Positions 5,802 through 6,154 of a DNA stretch of 6,154 nt are shown here, in pieces. Made by a program: the position numbers and the translations under genes. Source of the DNA: an uncultured Oscillospiraceae bacterium (lineage in GTDB: Bacteria; Bacillota; Clostridia; Oscillospirales; Oscillospiraceae). The notes beneath the pieces were generated by a model that was not told the origin of the DNA, searched no databases, and saw only the letters and a list, made by a program, of their open reading frames with translations. Position 1 is the first letter of the stretch; each line of letters opens with the position of its first letter. Location: contig CALWYA010000095.1 of the NCBI GenBank assembly GCA_944385645.1, positions 1 through 6,154 on the forward strand, read 5' to 3'.

Positions 5802-5849
5802 AAAAAATTCCCGGCCGGAGGAACGCCCCGAAAAATTTTTGGCCGGGAA
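5802..5849 (-). terminator. Second minus-strand intrinsic terminator, just upstream of the 55-aa gene
   Basis: On the minus strand TTCCCGGCC (5849-5841) pairs exactly with GGCCGGGAA (5816-5808), then TTTTTT (5807-5802). The 24-nt loop contains AAAAATTTTT. It lies between the potD terminator and the small gene, so it is either a back-up stop or part of an attenuating leader for the small gene. Confidence 0.65.
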
Positions 5850-5860
5850 GCCAGTCAGAG

Positions 5861-5900
5861 CGCAAAATGTCCCCACCCCCTGGCGGGGATGGGGACATTT
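5861..5900 (-). terminator. Intrinsic terminator of the potD-like gene
   Basis: AAATGTCCCC-A-CCCC (5865-5879) pairs with GGGG-A-T-GGGGACATTT (5885-5900), 15 bp with one bulged A. On the minus strand the stem ends in ATTTTG. It starts 21 nt past the potD-like stop codon, the expected place. Confidence 0.8.
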
Positions 5901-5921
5901 AGGCAGGTCAAAGGCAGGGCC

Positions 5922-6154
5922 TTACGCGCCCAGCTCGATCCACAGGTCGTTGTACAGGGTGCGGGTCTCCTGGGGCAGGACCAGATAGGCCTCGCAGCGA
6001 TCCAGGATCTCCTGGGGGGCGGCCATGATCTCGTACAGCTCCTGATCCAGGGGCTCGCCGTACTGCTCCTCGTACCACTCGGGGTACATCTCCAGGGCCT
6101 CCTCGTTGGGGGAGGCGTACCAGATGTAGTCCATGTTGCGCAGGTTGGCCTCGG
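5922..6154 (-). CDS. potD: PotD-like spermidine/putrescine ABC transporter substrate-binding protein, C-terminal fragment
   Basis: The last 76 residues before TAA (5924-5922) are visible; the gene continues beyond the right edge, so the internal Met at 6134 is not a start. The order E-A-N-x-x-x-x-D-Y-I-W-Y-A-S-P-N-E-E-A, then a P-Q-E-I-L-D-R-C-E segment and a final L-Y-N-D-L-W-I-E-L-G-A matches the C-terminus of PotD/PotF periplasmic-type binding proteins (typical pattern: N-x-x-Y-I-x-Y-x-x-P-N, then L-Y-D-x-L-W-T-E-x-K). In Gram-positives these are lipoproteins that capture polyamines for the PotABC importer. As the last gene of pot operons is often potD, potA, potB and potC may lie just to the right. 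It is followed by its own terminator. Confidence 0.85.
   Translation of the reverse strand, partial: EANLRNMDYIWYASPNEEALEMYPEWYEEQYGEPLDQELYEIMAAPQEILDRCEAYLVLPQETRTLYNDLWIELGA

Overview
The window is GC-rich DNA with strong AGGAGG-type ribosome binding sites, sigma-70-like promoters with 17-bp spacers and intrinsic terminators. This suggests a high-GC Bacillota, most likely an Oscillospiraceae-type gut bacterium (Flavonifractor / Lawsonibacter / Pseudoflavonifractor-like). That placement is inferred from composition and gene families, not from a marker gene.

Layout. At the left edge (1-171, minus) is the N-terminus of a CstA-family carbon-starvation / pyruvate-peptide transporter, cut by the window end. 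A divergent intergenic region (172-530) carries one promoter for each direction, a 12-bp inverted repeat and a pyrimidine-rich tract. Two plus-strand genes follow, each apparently transcribed alone with its own TTGACA-17-TACxxT promoter and its own strong hairpin after the stop. The first (531-2528) is an LTA-synthase/phosphoglycerol-transferase-type membrane sulfatase-fold protein. The second (2792-4711) is a lipoprotein with two alpha/beta-hydrolase halves: the C-terminal half is an LpqC/PHB-depolymerase-like esterase with an apparently intact triad, and the N-terminal half looks like a copy that has lost its triad.

A gene-free stretch of about 870 bases (4712-5581) is unusually rich in inverted repeats. 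It holds a run of seven stem-loops (4813-5018), an AT-rich island with a possible leftward promoter, a nested hairpin (5158-5238) and a MITE-like or structured-RNA-like element with imperfect inverted ends (5259-5476). On the right, transcribed leftward, are a 55-residue hydrophilic protein of unknown function (5582-5749), two consecutive minus-strand terminators (5802-5900) and the C-terminus of a PotD-like polyamine-binding protein (5922-6154), cut by the window end.

The genes look like independent units and not one pathway. The common theme is the cell envelope: nutrient uptake (CstA, PotD), polymer synthesis outside the membrane (LtaS-like) and a surface-anchored esterase. No phage, IS transposase, CRISPR, tRNA or rRNA was recognised. 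The most unusual items are the duplicated hydrolase with a dead N-terminal copy and the structured non-coding block at 4813-5490.
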